The notes below the pieces were generated by a model, which saw nothing but the letters and a program-made list of their open reading frames with translations, was not told the origin of the DNA and made no database searches. Positions 36,355-45,243 of a stretch of DNA of 64,000 nt are shown here, in pieces. Positions within the stretch are counted from its first letter, which is position 1, and each line of letters opens with the position of its first letter. Made by a program: the position numbers and the translations under genes. This stretch comes from an uncultured Aquimarina sp. (GTDB taxonomy: Bacteria; Bacteroidota; Bacteroidia; Flavobacteriales; Flavobacteriaceae), in assembly GCA_947500845.1 (NCBI GenBank), contig CANMTP010000009.1, positions 97,255 to 161,254 on the forward strand. Reading direction: 5' to 3'.

Positions 36355-38505
36355 TTATTTTACTTTCTCAATTAAGTCATTCAGTTTGTTATGGTACTCT
36401 TTATTACCATAGTTTATTAAAATCAGATTAGCCCGGGTTCGGGTTATTCCTGTATACAATATTTCATCAAAAGTCATTTGGAAATTGAAGTTTTCCAAAA
36501 TCAAAAAAACAGTTTCGCTTTCCCAACCTTTAAAGCTGTGAATAGTAGACACTTTTACGGTACCGCTATTCATATAAAAATGAATCTTTTTGTTATTACG
36601 AATCATCTTTAAATTACTGCTCTGTCTTTCTGTGTCAAATTCCTTTTTGAATTTTTTGATTTCCGTTTCATATTGATTCAGGTACTTAAAGAAATTCGAA
36701 ATGTTAGTATTGAACCTTTGACAGTAGATTTCAAGTTTTTCCTCGAATCTATCGCTGTATTCTTCATAAAGGTCGTTTATCGTAAAAAGAACACTTAGTT
36801 GATTAAATGCTCTTGCTTCCGACCTATCATTATGTCGATTAATCAATGTTATTCCACTTTTCAACCATTGAGGTTTGTCATTTTTTAAATAGTTCAACCA
36901 CATTCTATAAACCATTTCAAACGTCTCAAACATTGTATTCGTCCGTTCGTTTGAAGAATAGCGATAGTATGCATCAAACTTTTTTAGTAGTGATATAGAG
37001 TTTCCTAAAATGGTTATGTCGTTTGGCGGAATATTTTTATTTATTGCATTCTCGTGGATAATTGTATAAAGACTGCTAACACTATCAGCGTTGGGTAAAA
37101 AAATGTAGTTAAGACTACCTTGTTGATTTCTTTCAAAAGCAAGTTCTAAGGTTTGTGATTTCTGATTGAAGTTGTCTATCTCATATTTGTCCTTAAAAAT
37201 ATCTTTCTGGTAAAGAATTGCTAAGTCTTTTATTTTAAAATCAGAGCGAAAGCAATTTTTCAATTCGGTAACCCCTTTAACGTTAGTTGATACATCTTTC
37301 CCTTCGGTCTTATTGTTATAAATGTTTTGTTTTACATCACCGAATAAAACATACTCACCATTTTCAGTTAAAAAACACTCCTTAATTATCTCCATCCAAG
37401 CCCTTTTGTAATCTTGGATTTCATCAATTAGAATCACATCGTAAGTTTTTATTTTATCCTTATTCTCAATGAAAATTTGCTTATTAGAATAGTATTCTCT
37501 CTCGAAATATCTATCTTTTTCTTCTTCGGAGAATTCATTGAATCCTTTAGGAACGTTGATAGGTATTTCAAGGTTATTTAATTCAGAGTTAATAAATAAA
37601 TGGTAGTTGGAAATAACAAAATTTTCCCACCCGAATTCTTCACGCACTTTACTTATTTTATCTCGAATAAAGTTTTTGAGAGTAATGTTGTAAGTTAAGA
37701 TTAGGACGTTTCCTTTTGAACGTTTATGTGCTTGAACAGCTCTTGCAGCAAGTATGGTTGTCTTGCCTGAACCGACGACTCCCTTGATTCTTTGCTGTTT
37801 CTTATTAGGTTCATAAATGATTTCGAGTTGTTTCTTACTATACCTAATTTCTTCACCTTCTTCTTTTAGATGAACTGGCGGTTTTAGAAATCTTTTTACG
37901 CTTTTGTAAATATCTTCTTTAAAAAGAAAGGAAGGTCTCTCGGAAATCAAATATCGATTTCTTAGTAATTTCTGAAAGTCAAGCTCATTGAGATTGTCTC
38001 TTCCAATGAAATCAATATTATATTTTAGAAATGTCAGATACTTACTGTCGTGTTCGTATGGCTCTAAAAGAAGTTCGTTGATTTTTTGAAAAGTTGCATT
38101 ATGAAAATATATCGCACACGACACAATATTAAAATGTCTTATATCTTTTATTTTTTTCTCGAGAAGATTCTCAATGTGAAGTTCAAAAAGATTGTCTTTG
38201 TACTTAAGGACTTGTGAAATAGGTGATTTATGGGTTTTCGCTTTATTACTCTTGATAACGAAGTTCTTTCTTTCATCAAGTTCATAGCTATTCAAGTCAT
38301 AGTCCTTAACTTCAATTATTAGAATTCCTTGTCCTTCTTTCATCACCACTATGTCTGGACGGTCTCCATTCATATAAGGGTTGAAATACACTTCGAAGGA
38401 ATCGTCAAGTTCAGAGTCCAAGAATTTCAACAAATGCAACTCTCCTTCTTCTGGCTTTACTTTCAGGGAAAGTATTCTGTCATATGAAGGAATCAGATTT
38501 GCCAT
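36355..38505 (-). CDS. NERD-domain UvrD-like helicase
   Basis: This 716-residue protein has an N-terminal NERD nuclease-like domain (about 15-110) with DRPDIVVMKEGQGILIIEVKD, i.e. the Asp and Glu-x-Lys of a PD-(D/E)xK core. A superfamily 1 helicase follows: Walker A GVVGSGKTT (about 243), Walker B ILIDEIQD (about 357), and the C-terminal motifs STIHSFKGWE and YTGITRTRANLILI. NERD-helicases occur as stand-alone antiphage or DNA-repair genes. It is flanked by repeat copies A and B, so it appears to be cargo inserted between them. Confidence 0.9.
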   Translation of the reverse strand: MANLIPSYDRILSLKVKPEEGELHLLKFLDSELDDSFEVYFNPYMNGDRPDIVVMKEGQGILIIEVKDYDLNSYELDERKNFVIKSNKAKTHKSPISQVLKYKDNLFELHIENLLEKKIKDIRHFNIVSCAIYFHNATFQKINELLLEPYEHDSKYLTFLKYNIDFIGRDNLNELDFQKLLRNRYLISERPSFLFKEDIYKSVKRFLKPPVHLKEEGEEIRYSKKQLEIIYEPNKKQQRIKGVVGSGKTTILAARAVQAHKRSKGNVLILTYNITLKNFIRDKISKVREEFGWENFVISNYHLFINSELNNLEIPINVPKGFNEFSEEEKDRYFEREYYSNKQIFIENKDKIKTYDVILIDEIQDYKRAWMEIIKECFLTENGEYVLFGDVKQNIYNNKTEGKDVSTNVKGVTELKNCFRSDFKIKDLAILYQKDIFKDKYEIDNFNQKSQTLELAFERNQQGSLNYIFLPNADSVSSLYTIIHENAINKNIPPNDITILGNSISLLKKFDAYYRYSSNERTNTMFETFEMVYRMWLNYLKNDKPQWLKSGITLINRHNDRSEARAFNQLSVLFTINDLYEEYSDRFEEKLEIYCQRFNTNISNFFKYLNQYETEIKKFKKEFDTERQSSNLKMIRNNKKIHFYMNSGTVKVSTIHSFKGWESETVFLILENFNFQMTFDEILYTGITRTRANLILINYGNKEYHNKLNDLIEKVK

Positions 38506-38621
38506 TCATTAATGAATTATGGTTCTGTTTTGTATAAAATACAATTTGTTATATCTGTAACAAATATACCAATATCCCCTTTTTTCATTGAGATAGAGAA
38601 TACCTCTCCTTATTCGGTATG

Positions 38622-38735
38622 TAAAGCTAATTCTCTTCGTACGCTAAAATTGGGGATTATGTCCAAGACTTGTATAGTGAAGCGCTTATACCGGATTATA
38701 GCTTTTCGCGAAATGAAGGGGAATGTGCTGAGTGG
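38622..38735. repeat. Structured repeat, copy B
   Basis: This copy is shorter than A and C: it lacks the first hairpin but shares AAAATTGGGG, TGTCCAAG, TATAGTGAAGC and GGGGAATGTGCTGAGTGG with copy C. Its second hairpin is TTTCGCGAAA (38704-38713), a different palindrome at the same place as TTTTGCAAAA in copy A. It lies in the 308-base gap between the helicase gene and the esterase gene; no other feature is seen there. Confidence 0.75.
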
Positions 38736-38813
38736 GCTTCTATTTTTTATTATGTCAAAACCCGTAAAGCCCTTAATAGCTTTATAGTATTCCAGCATAT
38801 TGGTTGTCTGACG

Positions 38814-39863
38814 CTATTTTTCAGTGTCATATAAATAATCCGCAGCTGCTTCGCTCATTGCTTTATAATCGTGTCCAACATTTGGAATGATTTTTAATTT
38901 CCAATTGAATTCAGCGTTTAATTTTGAAGCAATTTTCATTGATTCATTATAAAAATAGGTTCCTCTTTCCAGTCGATGCAAACCTTGCTGGTCAACTTCG
39001 GGTGAATGTCTTAAATCACCACGCGTCTCATTTGCATCATCCTTTTCTCCTAAGAATAAGACAAGGTTCTTACTAAAATCTATGTCCTTTTCCGATTTAT
39101 TGCTGTCTTTAAGTCCAGTTGGAAAACTTTCGATATCCGTGGGCAAAGTATACCAGCCAGAATTTGATGCTAAAATTCTATTTGCTTTATTATCAGGTTT
39201 GAAAATTGCAAGTCGGTGTAATATCTGTCCGCCAGCTGAATGGCCAAACAAATCATAAGTATCTGTTTGCAGATTGAGTTTTTCTTTTGATAAGTTGAAA
39301 ATTCGGTCAAAATCTTCATAAATCCATTCGTTAGGATTCTCACTTATTTTAAAGCTCGTCATAGCAGTTCTTTCTTTATTTATTTTTACATCTGAAATCA
39401 TTCCTGCTAAATTATAACTCCAAAATTCGGGATAGTTTTTTTCTGAATATTCAGGGGAAAGTACTAAGACATTATATTTGTCAGCTTTCTCAATCCAAGC
39501 ATCTCGGTAATCATTTCCGTTTCTTCCAGCTCCAGGTATTATAATTACTATAGGTGAATCAGCTTTAAGATTCTGTGGTTTGTATGTATGAACGATTATT
39601 GTTTTTTCTTTCTGGAAACCTCCTTCAATTAAAAATTCTCCACTGCCGTTCTGAATGTTTATTTCATTAATAGTTAATTCTTTTTCTGGAATTATTTCAC
39701 TTTTTTTAATGAGGTCCATTTTGCAATGTGGGCAAAAGCCAGGTTCGTTGAAAGTAAGTTCGTCGCAGGATAAATCGCAAGGTTTACACACATATTCTCC
39801 TATTTTATTTTGACAGGAAAAAAATAGTAATGCAATAAGAATGGCTGAAAAAATTGGTTTCAT
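38814..39863 (-). CDS. Lipoprotein esterase with N-terminal heavy-metal-binding-type domain
   Basis: This 349-residue protein has a lipoprotein signal (MKPIFSAILIALLFFSCQNK, lipobox FFSC). Residues 22-50 hold a cysteine cluster (VCKPCDLSCDELTF and GFCPHCKMDL), the pattern of small heavy-metal-binding domains on efflux lipoproteins. The rest is an alpha/beta hydrolase: oxyanion segment IPGAGRNGND, nucleophile elbow FGHSAGG, Asp region FLGEKDDAN, and His in PNVGHDYKAM. The fusion of these two is uncommon. Start at 39863; an upstream Met at 39893 would spoil the signal. It sits between repeat copies B and C. Confidence 0.85.
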   Translation of the reverse strand: MKPIFSAILIALLFFSCQNKIGEYVCKPCDLSCDELTFNEPGFCPHCKMDLIKKSEIIPEKELTINEINIQNGSGEFLIEGGFQKEKTIIVHTYKPQNLKADSPIVIIIPGAGRNGNDYRDAWIEKADKYNVLVLSPEYSEKNYPEFWSYNLAGMISDVKINKERTAMTSFKISENPNEWIYEDFDRIFNLSKEKLNLQTDTYDLFGHSAGGQILHRLAIFKPDNKANRILASNSGWYTLPTDIESFPTGLKDSNKSEKDIDFSKNLVLFLGEKDDANETRGDLRHSPEVDQQGLHRLERGTYFYNESMKIASKLNAEFNWKLKIIPNVGHDYKAMSEAAADYLYDTEK

Positions 39864-40013
39864 AAATAATTGATTTGATTGATGTTCGTTCAAGCTATGA
39901 ACAACTCCATAAATATAGCATTATCCTCATAACTTGTTGAAGGATAAAATATCCCATTCAAAATTCTCTATTTTGCTATTTGGGAAAAGCGGACTTAATT
40001 CTCAATTTTGGCT

Positions 40014-40183
40014 AGGGAATGAAGTGTTCCTTTCCAGAGCACCGGGAAAGGGTTAACGGAATGAAAAGCTAAAATTGGGGTTTGTGTCCAAGGTCTATGT
40101 AGTGAAGCTCTTTTCCCAGTATGTAGTGGTTTCCTGCCTTTTTCGGCAGGCAAGCGTGGAATGTAGAGGAATGTGCTGAGTGG
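40014..40183. repeat. Structured repeat, copy C
   Basis: This is the longest copy. Hairpin 1 is CCTTTCC (40029-40035) with GGAAAGG (40045-40051), followed by GGTTAACGGAATGAA. Hairpin 2 is CCTGCC (40133-40138) with GGCAGG (40145-40150). The closing block GAGGAATGTGCTGAGTGG is at 40166-40183. It lies in the 390-base gap between the esterase and the DUF932 gene. A separate TCCAGT/ACTGGA stem at about 40217-40235 precedes the end of the DUF932 gene. Confidence 0.75.
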
Positions 40184-40252
40184 TTTTGGAAGTAAATGTT
40201 TGCTATCTATTTAGTCATCCAGTTTAAGGTACTGGACAAACCTTTATTTTGT

Positions 40253-41089
40253 TTATGCCATAGCATAGACTTCATTAAACAACTTTTTATCCAACCGTTC
40301 TTGTAGGCCGAAGCTTTTTTTCAAGGTATTGTGCAATACTGAATTAAAGGCATTGTAGCCCAGCCAAAGATTTGGTTCTTCATTGAGCAGCAAGGCTTCG
40401 TAGTTCAAAATCTCAATGGCTTCACGAGATTTCTTTGAAGGGTCGCTATTCTTGTCGCTACATTCATATCTAAAGAGTTTCGTTTTATCAAGAATGGCTT
40501 TTACAAATTCCTGAGTGTCGATGATTTTAAACTCTTTCATCTTATCGAATTTCTTGGTGATGGTATAGAATTCATTATCCAGAAATTTATCGAACAGATT
40601 GTTCAGCCTCGGCATAATAAGGTGTGTGTTATTCTTACTGTGCTTGATGGAAAACTCAATTTTAGCTTGGGAAACGTGTAGGCCATTGGAACAGACTTTT
40701 CTATAGAATCCAAAGTGGCCAGAGGTCTTTTCGCTACCATCGTACGAGTTTTTGAAACGAAGCATTGGCAGAATCAAGTCCTTATTATTCTTGACCGTAA
40801 ACTGGCTTTTATCGTCAATGATGAAGTCGGTAATAAAGGACCTGTCATTCTTGTTTATAGTGCGCTTGTGGAAGTTCAGTTGTGCATCGCTCAGCATTTC
40901 CTCAGCTTTTTTGAAGAACAGTTGGTTCGGAATATGGCCATAGCTGTTTGAGACCACATTCACGATTTTGCCATTTGAGATAATGGCATTTTCAAGCCCA
41001 CGTCGGGATTCCATCTGCGTCAGACTTTTTAAGGATTTCATTTCTGATGGAACGAAAATTTCATCCTGCTGTAAATTTTGTAAATACAT
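40253..41089 (-). CDS. DUF932-family ICE protein
   Basis: This 278-residue soluble protein carries the DUF932 pattern: RGLENAIISNGKIVNVVSNSYGHIPNQ split by loops, then FITDFIIDDKSQFTV, LPMLRFKNSYDGSEKTSGHFGFYRKVCSNGL (cut here for length in family logos) and NEPNLWLGYNAFNSVLHN. DUF932 proteins are common on phages and conjugative elements; the function is unsettled, possibly linked to replication or phage defence. It shares a 130-base leader repeat with the ParB-like gene upstream, suggesting common control. Confidence 0.85.
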   Translation of the reverse strand: MYLQNLQQDEIFVPSEMKSLKSLTQMESRRGLENAIISNGKIVNVVSNSYGHIPNQLFFKKAEEMLSDAQLNFHKRTINKNDRSFITDFIIDDKSQFTVKNNKDLILPMLRFKNSYDGSEKTSGHFGFYRKVCSNGLHVSQAKIEFSIKHSKNNTHLIMPRLNNLFDKFLDNEFYTITKKFDKMKEFKIIDTQEFVKAILDKTKLFRYECSDKNSDPSKKSREAIEILNYEALLLNEEPNLWLGYNAFNSVLHNTLKKSFGLQERLDKKLFNEVYAMA

Positions 41090-41104
41090 AGCTTTTGAAT
41101 TTTT

Positions 41105-41235
41105 GATTAAACAATATTTGAGCAGTACCCAAACGGAAGCTAAAATCTCAGCTCAAAAGGAAACGGAATAAACAAGCGAGGGAAGAAGAAGTGGCTTTAT
41201 GCCGTAGTCTTTTGATGGGTGTATTTTACGGGTTT
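41105..41235 (-). repeat. Leader repeat 1, upstream of the DUF932 gene
   Basis: This 131-base stretch is about 80% identical to 43159-43290 upstream of the ParB-like gene, in the same orientation to its gene. Conserved blocks include GATTAAACAATATTTGAGCAG, AAACGGAAG, GCTCAAAAGGAAACGGAATAA and GGCTTTATGCCGTAGTCTTT. A TTTGAGC/GCTCAAA inverted repeat is preserved in both. It probably forms the promoter and 5' leader of each gene. Confidence 0.85.
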
Positions 41236-41358
41236 ACCTTTGCGCTATTATTGATTGATTATTATTTTACTGCTAAACACCCATTTCCTATCAAAGGATT
41301 ATCTAAAAAAAAAAGAAGAGCCAGCACGAATGCTGACCCTTACTTCCAACAACAAAAG

Positions 41359-43143
41359 CTACTCACTAAGCTTTTTGACTTTCTTTTCAAGAACTGCAAT
41401 TCGCTCTTTCAAACGTGTTTCACGCTTGTTTCTAATTTCAGCATATTCTTCTTCAATATTTGCAATCTTAGATTTGTAATATCCCTGCATCGCATTATAG
41501 AATGAAATATTCGTCAGGTTATTTACGTGATTACTCTCGCCAAAATGTACTTGTTTGGTGAGCATATATCGAATTAACTTATGAAAGATTTCCTTTTTGA
41601 AATTCTTCTTGAAATTCTCGACAATTTCAATTCTGGTCATCTTGGCAGTATTGCCTAACAATTTTGAAAAGTATTTCTGCTGGCTCATATAATCCACATT
41701 GTTCTCAAAAAGTGATATCGAAAACGCCACCATTTCATCTGTGGTAAGTGTCTTCTTCGTCTCAACATAATTCGTTTCCCTAATCATTTGCACCACTTTT
41801 TCAAACTGCTTATTGTTTTCAATATGCTTCTTGCGGATTTCCCTTTCGTTGATTTTCACGATTTGTTCTTTAGGTGTACAATCCGCCATTTTTCTATTTT
41901 CCAATGGCGCTGAATACTCACTCGATTTATCTTTTGATTTCTCAATTATCTTGACAAATACTTCCTTGTTTTGATAAGTCTCAGGATGAAAAACGATACC
42001 ATTCGCAAATCCATTTTCTTTGGCTGAATTGTATGCTTCCAATTCTTTATTATAGTCCTCTATCGCTTCCTTAAGTTCGGCATTCAGTTCATCCTCAGAA
42101 TAATCATAATGTTGGCACTCTTTCTTGATGGCCTCGATTGTTGGCTTAATCGGATTTTCAATGATTTCGACATCATCCAATAGATAGACCTTCAAGCCAT
42201 TATTTTCCAACTGTGAAATGATGAGCTGATTGTTTTCGTCGTCTGCCCAATACTGTCGTATTTCGGGAATCAGTAGTACATTCTCTTTCTTGGATTTTTC
42301 AATTAGATTCAAGAACGACTTGCTTTTCTTCATTTCAAAACAAGCTGATTTTGTACAGACCATTTTACCCTCACCGAACAGATTGCCTTGATTGGCCGCA
42401 TTGAATGGACATTCTACACAAGACCCGGCTTTCGGCACCAACTTCTTATCGCTTACATCAAAAGATGCCTTTTCCAAGTCGTAGGTCTGGTCTTTAATCA
42501 TCCTGTTGATTTGATGCGCATTGAAATCTTCACCAATCGTTTCCAACATCATTTGCTGTTCTTCTGGTGAAAAGAGTGCGACACCAACACCCAAGGAAAT
42601 CGTCATTTCACCATTACGAACGAATTGTTTAAAGCCATCTATTAGACCTGCCAATTTTAGGCGCTGTCTGATAAAGTTGTCCGTTCTACCCAGTCGCTTT
42701 GCAATTTCAGCTGGTGCATACTTCTCGCTTAGGTAAGCTATTGATTCGGCTTCCTCGGTAGGCTCAACATCCTGTCGTTGCAGGTTCTCTATAATTTGAA
42801 CTTCCAAAATTTCATTGTTCTCATAATCTCGGACAATACACGGGATAGTTGTTTTATTCGCCATTTTGCTTGCGCGAAATCTTCTTTCGCCCATAACAAT
42901 GACGAAAGCCCTTCCAGATTTCCGTACCGTTATCGGTTGTAGTACACCGTGTAGTTTGATACTTTCGGAAAGTTGTTGCAAATGTTTTTTGTCAAAGGTC
43001 TTTCGAGGCTGTTCTGGGTCAGTCTTGATTTTGCCGATGGGAAGGTTCTGAATTTCAAGCTTGGCAGGATTTCCGTTCACTTTAGAAGTTGCAGTAGTTT
43101 TCGCTCTGCTTCTTCTCTTCTTGGTACTTGCTTTTGTTGTCAT
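41359..43143 (-). CDS. ParB/Spo0J-like partition-family protein
   Basis: This is a 594-residue protein. The ParB N-terminal domain is at about 30-120 (IKTDPEQPRKTFDKKHLQQL, HGVLQPITVR, VMGERRFRASKMA), followed by the helix-turn-helix core (ENLQRQDVEPTEEAESIAYL, AEIAKRLGRTDNFIRQRLKL). Residues 240-290 hold a cysteine cluster (SCVECPFNAANQ, CTKSACFEM), and a long helical C-terminus ends in a coiled coil. It is much longer than chromosomal ParB (about 300 residues), as is usual for ICE/plasmid members of this group. No ParA is in the window, so a role in gene control or replication is as likely as partition. Confidence 0.9.
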   Translation of the reverse strand: MTTKASTKKRRSRAKTTATSKVNGNPAKLEIQNLPIGKIKTDPEQPRKTFDKKHLQQLSESIKLHGVLQPITVRKSGRAFVIVMGERRFRASKMANKTTIPCIVRDYENNEILEVQIIENLQRQDVEPTEEAESIAYLSEKYAPAEIAKRLGRTDNFIRQRLKLAGLIDGFKQFVRNGEMTISLGVGVALFSPEEQQMMLETIGEDFNAHQINRMIKDQTYDLEKASFDVSDKKLVPKAGSCVECPFNAANQGNLFGEGKMVCTKSACFEMKKSKSFLNLIEKSKKENVLLIPEIRQYWADDENNQLIISQLENNGLKVYLLDDVEIIENPIKPTIEAIKKECQHYDYSEDELNAELKEAIEDYNKELEAYNSAKENGFANGIVFHPETYQNKEVFVKIIEKSKDKSSEYSAPLENRKMADCTPKEQIVKINEREIRKKHIENNKQFEKVVQMIRETNYVETKKTLTTDEMVAFSISLFENNVDYMSQQKYFSKLLGNTAKMTRIEIVENFKKNFKKEIFHKLIRYMLTKQVHFGESNHVNNLTNISFYNAMQGYYKSKIANIEEEYAEIRNKRETRLKERIAVLEKKVKKLSE

Positions 43144-43158
43144 AATACTCAAATTTTA

Positions 43159-43290
43159 GATTAAACAATATTTGAGCAGGAACCAAACGGAAGATAAAAT
43201 CTTGGCTCAAAAGGAAACGGAATAAATAAGTAGGGGATGAAGCATTGGCTTTATGCCGTAGTCTTTTGATGGAAGTATTTTACGAGTTTA
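43159..43290 (-). repeat. Leader repeat 2, upstream of the ParB-like gene
   Basis: This is the partner of 41105-41235 (see there). The TTTGAGC/GCTCAAA stem is present with an inner AAGAT/ATCTT pairing that is altered in copy 1. It ends 16 bases before the ParB-like start. From 43291 to 43517 nothing else is recognised; this probably is the last part of the ICE before tRNA-Leu. Confidence 0.85.
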
Positions 43291-43517
43291 AATTGCGGGT
43301 ATATTGTATGATAAAAAACCCCTAATAGAGTTATCCAATTTGTAAAATTTATGGAATGAAAGATAGGATAGTAGTGTTTAATATCGAATGAGATTAAATA
43401 GCCTTGAAATTAATCTTAGGTCAAAAAAATCAAAAATGTTGTACCTATGTTGTACCCGAACAAAAAAACCTCCCAAAATGAGAGGTTTTATGACTGAAAA
43501 TTTTTCAGTTGAAAAAG

Positions 43518-43599
43518 TGCGGGCGGGGAGACTCGAACTCCCACACCGTAAGGCACCAGATCCTAAGTCTGGCGTGTCTACCAATTCCACCACGCCCGC
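43518..43599 (-). tRNA. tRNA-Leu (anticodon UAG)
   Basis: This is an 82-base class II tRNA. The acceptor stem GCGGGCG/CGCCCGC is perfect. The anticodon stem CCAGA/TCTGG holds loop CTTAGGA with anticodon TAG at its centre. A short variable arm (TGCCTTACGGTGT) and T arm GGGAGTTCGAGTCTCCC follow. CCA is not encoded. tRNA genes of this kind are typical attachment sites; the ICE-like block lies at the 3' side of this gene. Confidence 0.97.
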
Positions 43600-43633
43600 T
43601 TTTTCAATATTTTAAGAACTTTTATTAGGTTAA

Positions 43634-43673
43634 ATCCTAAGTCTAGCGTGTCTACCAATTCCACCACGCCCGC
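43634..43673 (-). repeat. Duplicate of the tRNA-Leu 5' half (possible att remnant)
   Basis: Forty bases match 43560-43599 with one difference (G to A in the anticodon stem). They cover tRNA-Leu from its first base through the anticodon loop, then stop. The copy is a tRNA fragment, not a second gene: no T arm or 3' acceptor strand follows. It lies 35 bases upstream of the intact tRNA and nearer to the promoter at 43739. Confidence 0.9.
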
Positions 43674-43738
43674 ATTATATATTTTTGTACCACTTAGGAC
43701 TCAGTACAAAAATCCTTACTTTTATTAGTAAGCGGGTG

Positions 43739-43746
43739 CAAATATA
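43739..43746 (-). promoter_or_regulatory. -7 box of the tRNA-Leu promoter
   Basis: The minus strand reads TATATTTG, an exact TAnnTTTG box, with a T-rich TTG-containing segment about 22 bases upstream. It faces the tRNA fragment (43673) and the intact tRNA (43599), so one transcript would carry both. Confidence 0.55.
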
Positions 43747-43826
43747 AACAATACTTTTAAAATAAAAACAACCTTCCAAAAAAATATAAACTTTTAGTAC
43801 TTTTAGGCGAAAATTAACTCAGATTT

Positions 43827-45215
43827 ATGCAAAATATACAAGCTTACATTCAAGAACATAAAGATCGATTCGTAAATGAACTTCTAGAGCTTCTTAAAAT
43901 TCCATCTGTGAGTGCAGATAAATCCTATAAAAATGATGTGATTAAAACCGCCGAAGCCGTAAATAAAAGTCTGGAAGAAGCAGGATGCGACACCGTAGAG
44001 ATTTGTGAAACGCCCGGATATCCTATTGTTTATGGAGAGAAAATTGTAGACAAAAACCTTCCTACAGTTTTAGTATATGGCCATTATGATGTACAACCGC
44101 CCGATCCAATTAATTTGTGGGACAGCCCGCCTTTTGACCCTGTAATTAAGAATACTGAAATCCATCCTGATGGTGCGATTTTTGCTCGTGGAGCCTGCGA
44201 TGATAAGGGGCAAATGTACATGCATGTCAAAGCATTAGAAATCATGAGCAAAACTGGCCAACTACCTTGTAATGTAAAATTTATGATTGAAGGAGAAGAA
44301 GAGGTGGGTAGTAAAAGCCTAAGTTGGTTCGTAGAACGTAATCAGGAAAAACTAGCAAACGATGTAATCTTGATAAGTGATACAGGTATGATTGCCAAAG
44401 ATGTTCCCTCTATTACCACCGGATTACGCGGACTTAGCTATGTAGAAGTTGAGGTGACTGGGCCAAACAGAGATCTACATAGTGGTTTATATGGCGGAGC
44501 TGTTGCTAACCCCATCAATATTCTTACCAAAATGATTGCTTCGTTGCATGACGAAAATAATCACATTACCATTCCTGGATTTTATGATAAGGTGGAGGAT
44601 CTTTCCAAAGAAGAAAGAGCAGAAATGGCTAAAGCACCATTTTCATTAGAAGCTTATAAAAAGGCGTTAGATATTAACGCTGTTTACGGTGAAGAAGGAT
44701 ATACTACAAATGAACGTAACTCCATTAGACCAACTCTTGATGTAAATGGAATTTGGGGTGGTTATACAGGTGAAGGAGCTAAAACAGCTATAGCCAGTAA
44801 AGCGTATGCCAAGATATCTATGCGTTTGGTGCCTAATCAGGATTGGGAAGAAATTACCGAATTGTTCAAAAAACACTTTGAGAGTATTGCTCCAGAAGCG
44901 GTGACCGTGAAAGTAACTCCGCATCGTGGTGGACAAGGGTACGTAACTCCAATAAACAATGTCGGATATCAAGCAGCGAGCAAGGCCTACCAGAATACCT
45001 TTGGTAAAATGCCAATCCCACAGCGTAGTGGAGGAAGTATTCCAATCGTTTCTTTGTTTGAGAAAGAATTAAAAAGTAAGACTATTCTCATGGGATTTGG
45101 TCTGGATAGTGACGCGATACATTCTCCTAACGAACATTTTGGAGTATGGAATTATTTGAAAGGAATAGAAACTATTCCACTTTTTTATAAATATTTCACA
45201 GAGTTAAGCAAATAG
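43827..45215 (+). CDS. M20-family dipeptidase
   Basis: This 462-residue cytosolic metallopeptidase has HYDVQPPDPINLWDS (first His and bridging Asp follow the M20 order), RGACDDKGQM (Asp), EGEEEVGS (catalytic Glu and zinc Glu), the dimerisation-domain His in GPNRDLHSGLYGG, and His near the end in DAIHSPNEHFG. This is the complete dinuclear zinc set of the CNDP/DapE-like dipeptidases. It is the first gene on the chromosome side of the tRNA and is ordinary in its neighbourhood. Confidence 0.95.
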   Translation: MQNIQAYIQEHKDRFVNELLELLKIPSVSADKSYKNDVIKTAEAVNKSLEEAGCDTVEICETPGYPIVYGEKIVDKNLPTVLVYGHYDVQPPDPINLWDSPPFDPVIKNTEIHPDGAIFARGACDDKGQMYMHVKALEIMSKTGQLPCNVKFMIEGEEEVGSKSLSWFVERNQEKLANDVILISDTGMIAKDVPSITTGLRGLSYVEVEVTGPNRDLHSGLYGGAVANPINILTKMIASLHDENNHITIPGFYDKVEDLSKEERAEMAKAPFSLEAYKKALDINAVYGEEGYTTNERNSIRPTLDVNGIWGGYTGEGAKTAIASKAYAKISMRLVPNQDWEEITELFKKHFESIAPEAVTVKVTPHRGGQGYVTPINNVGYQAASKAYQNTFGKMPIPQRSGGSIPIVSLFEKELKSKTILMGFGLDSDAIHSPNEHFGVWNYLKGIETIPLFYKYFTELSK

Positions 45216-45243
45216 GATCATCTAAAAATTATATTGTTTTCTT

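Noticed and set aside
36249..36431. Plus-strand frame MQNAGECAERYTRL
   Set aside because: It starts inside repeat copy A and runs into the antisense of the NERD-helicase gene.
38512..38787. Plus-strand 91-codon frame across repeat copy B
   Set aside because: It reads through the structured repeat and has no recognisable domain.
43634..43673. Second tRNA-Leu gene
   Set aside because: Only the 5' half is present; there is no T arm or 3' acceptor strand.
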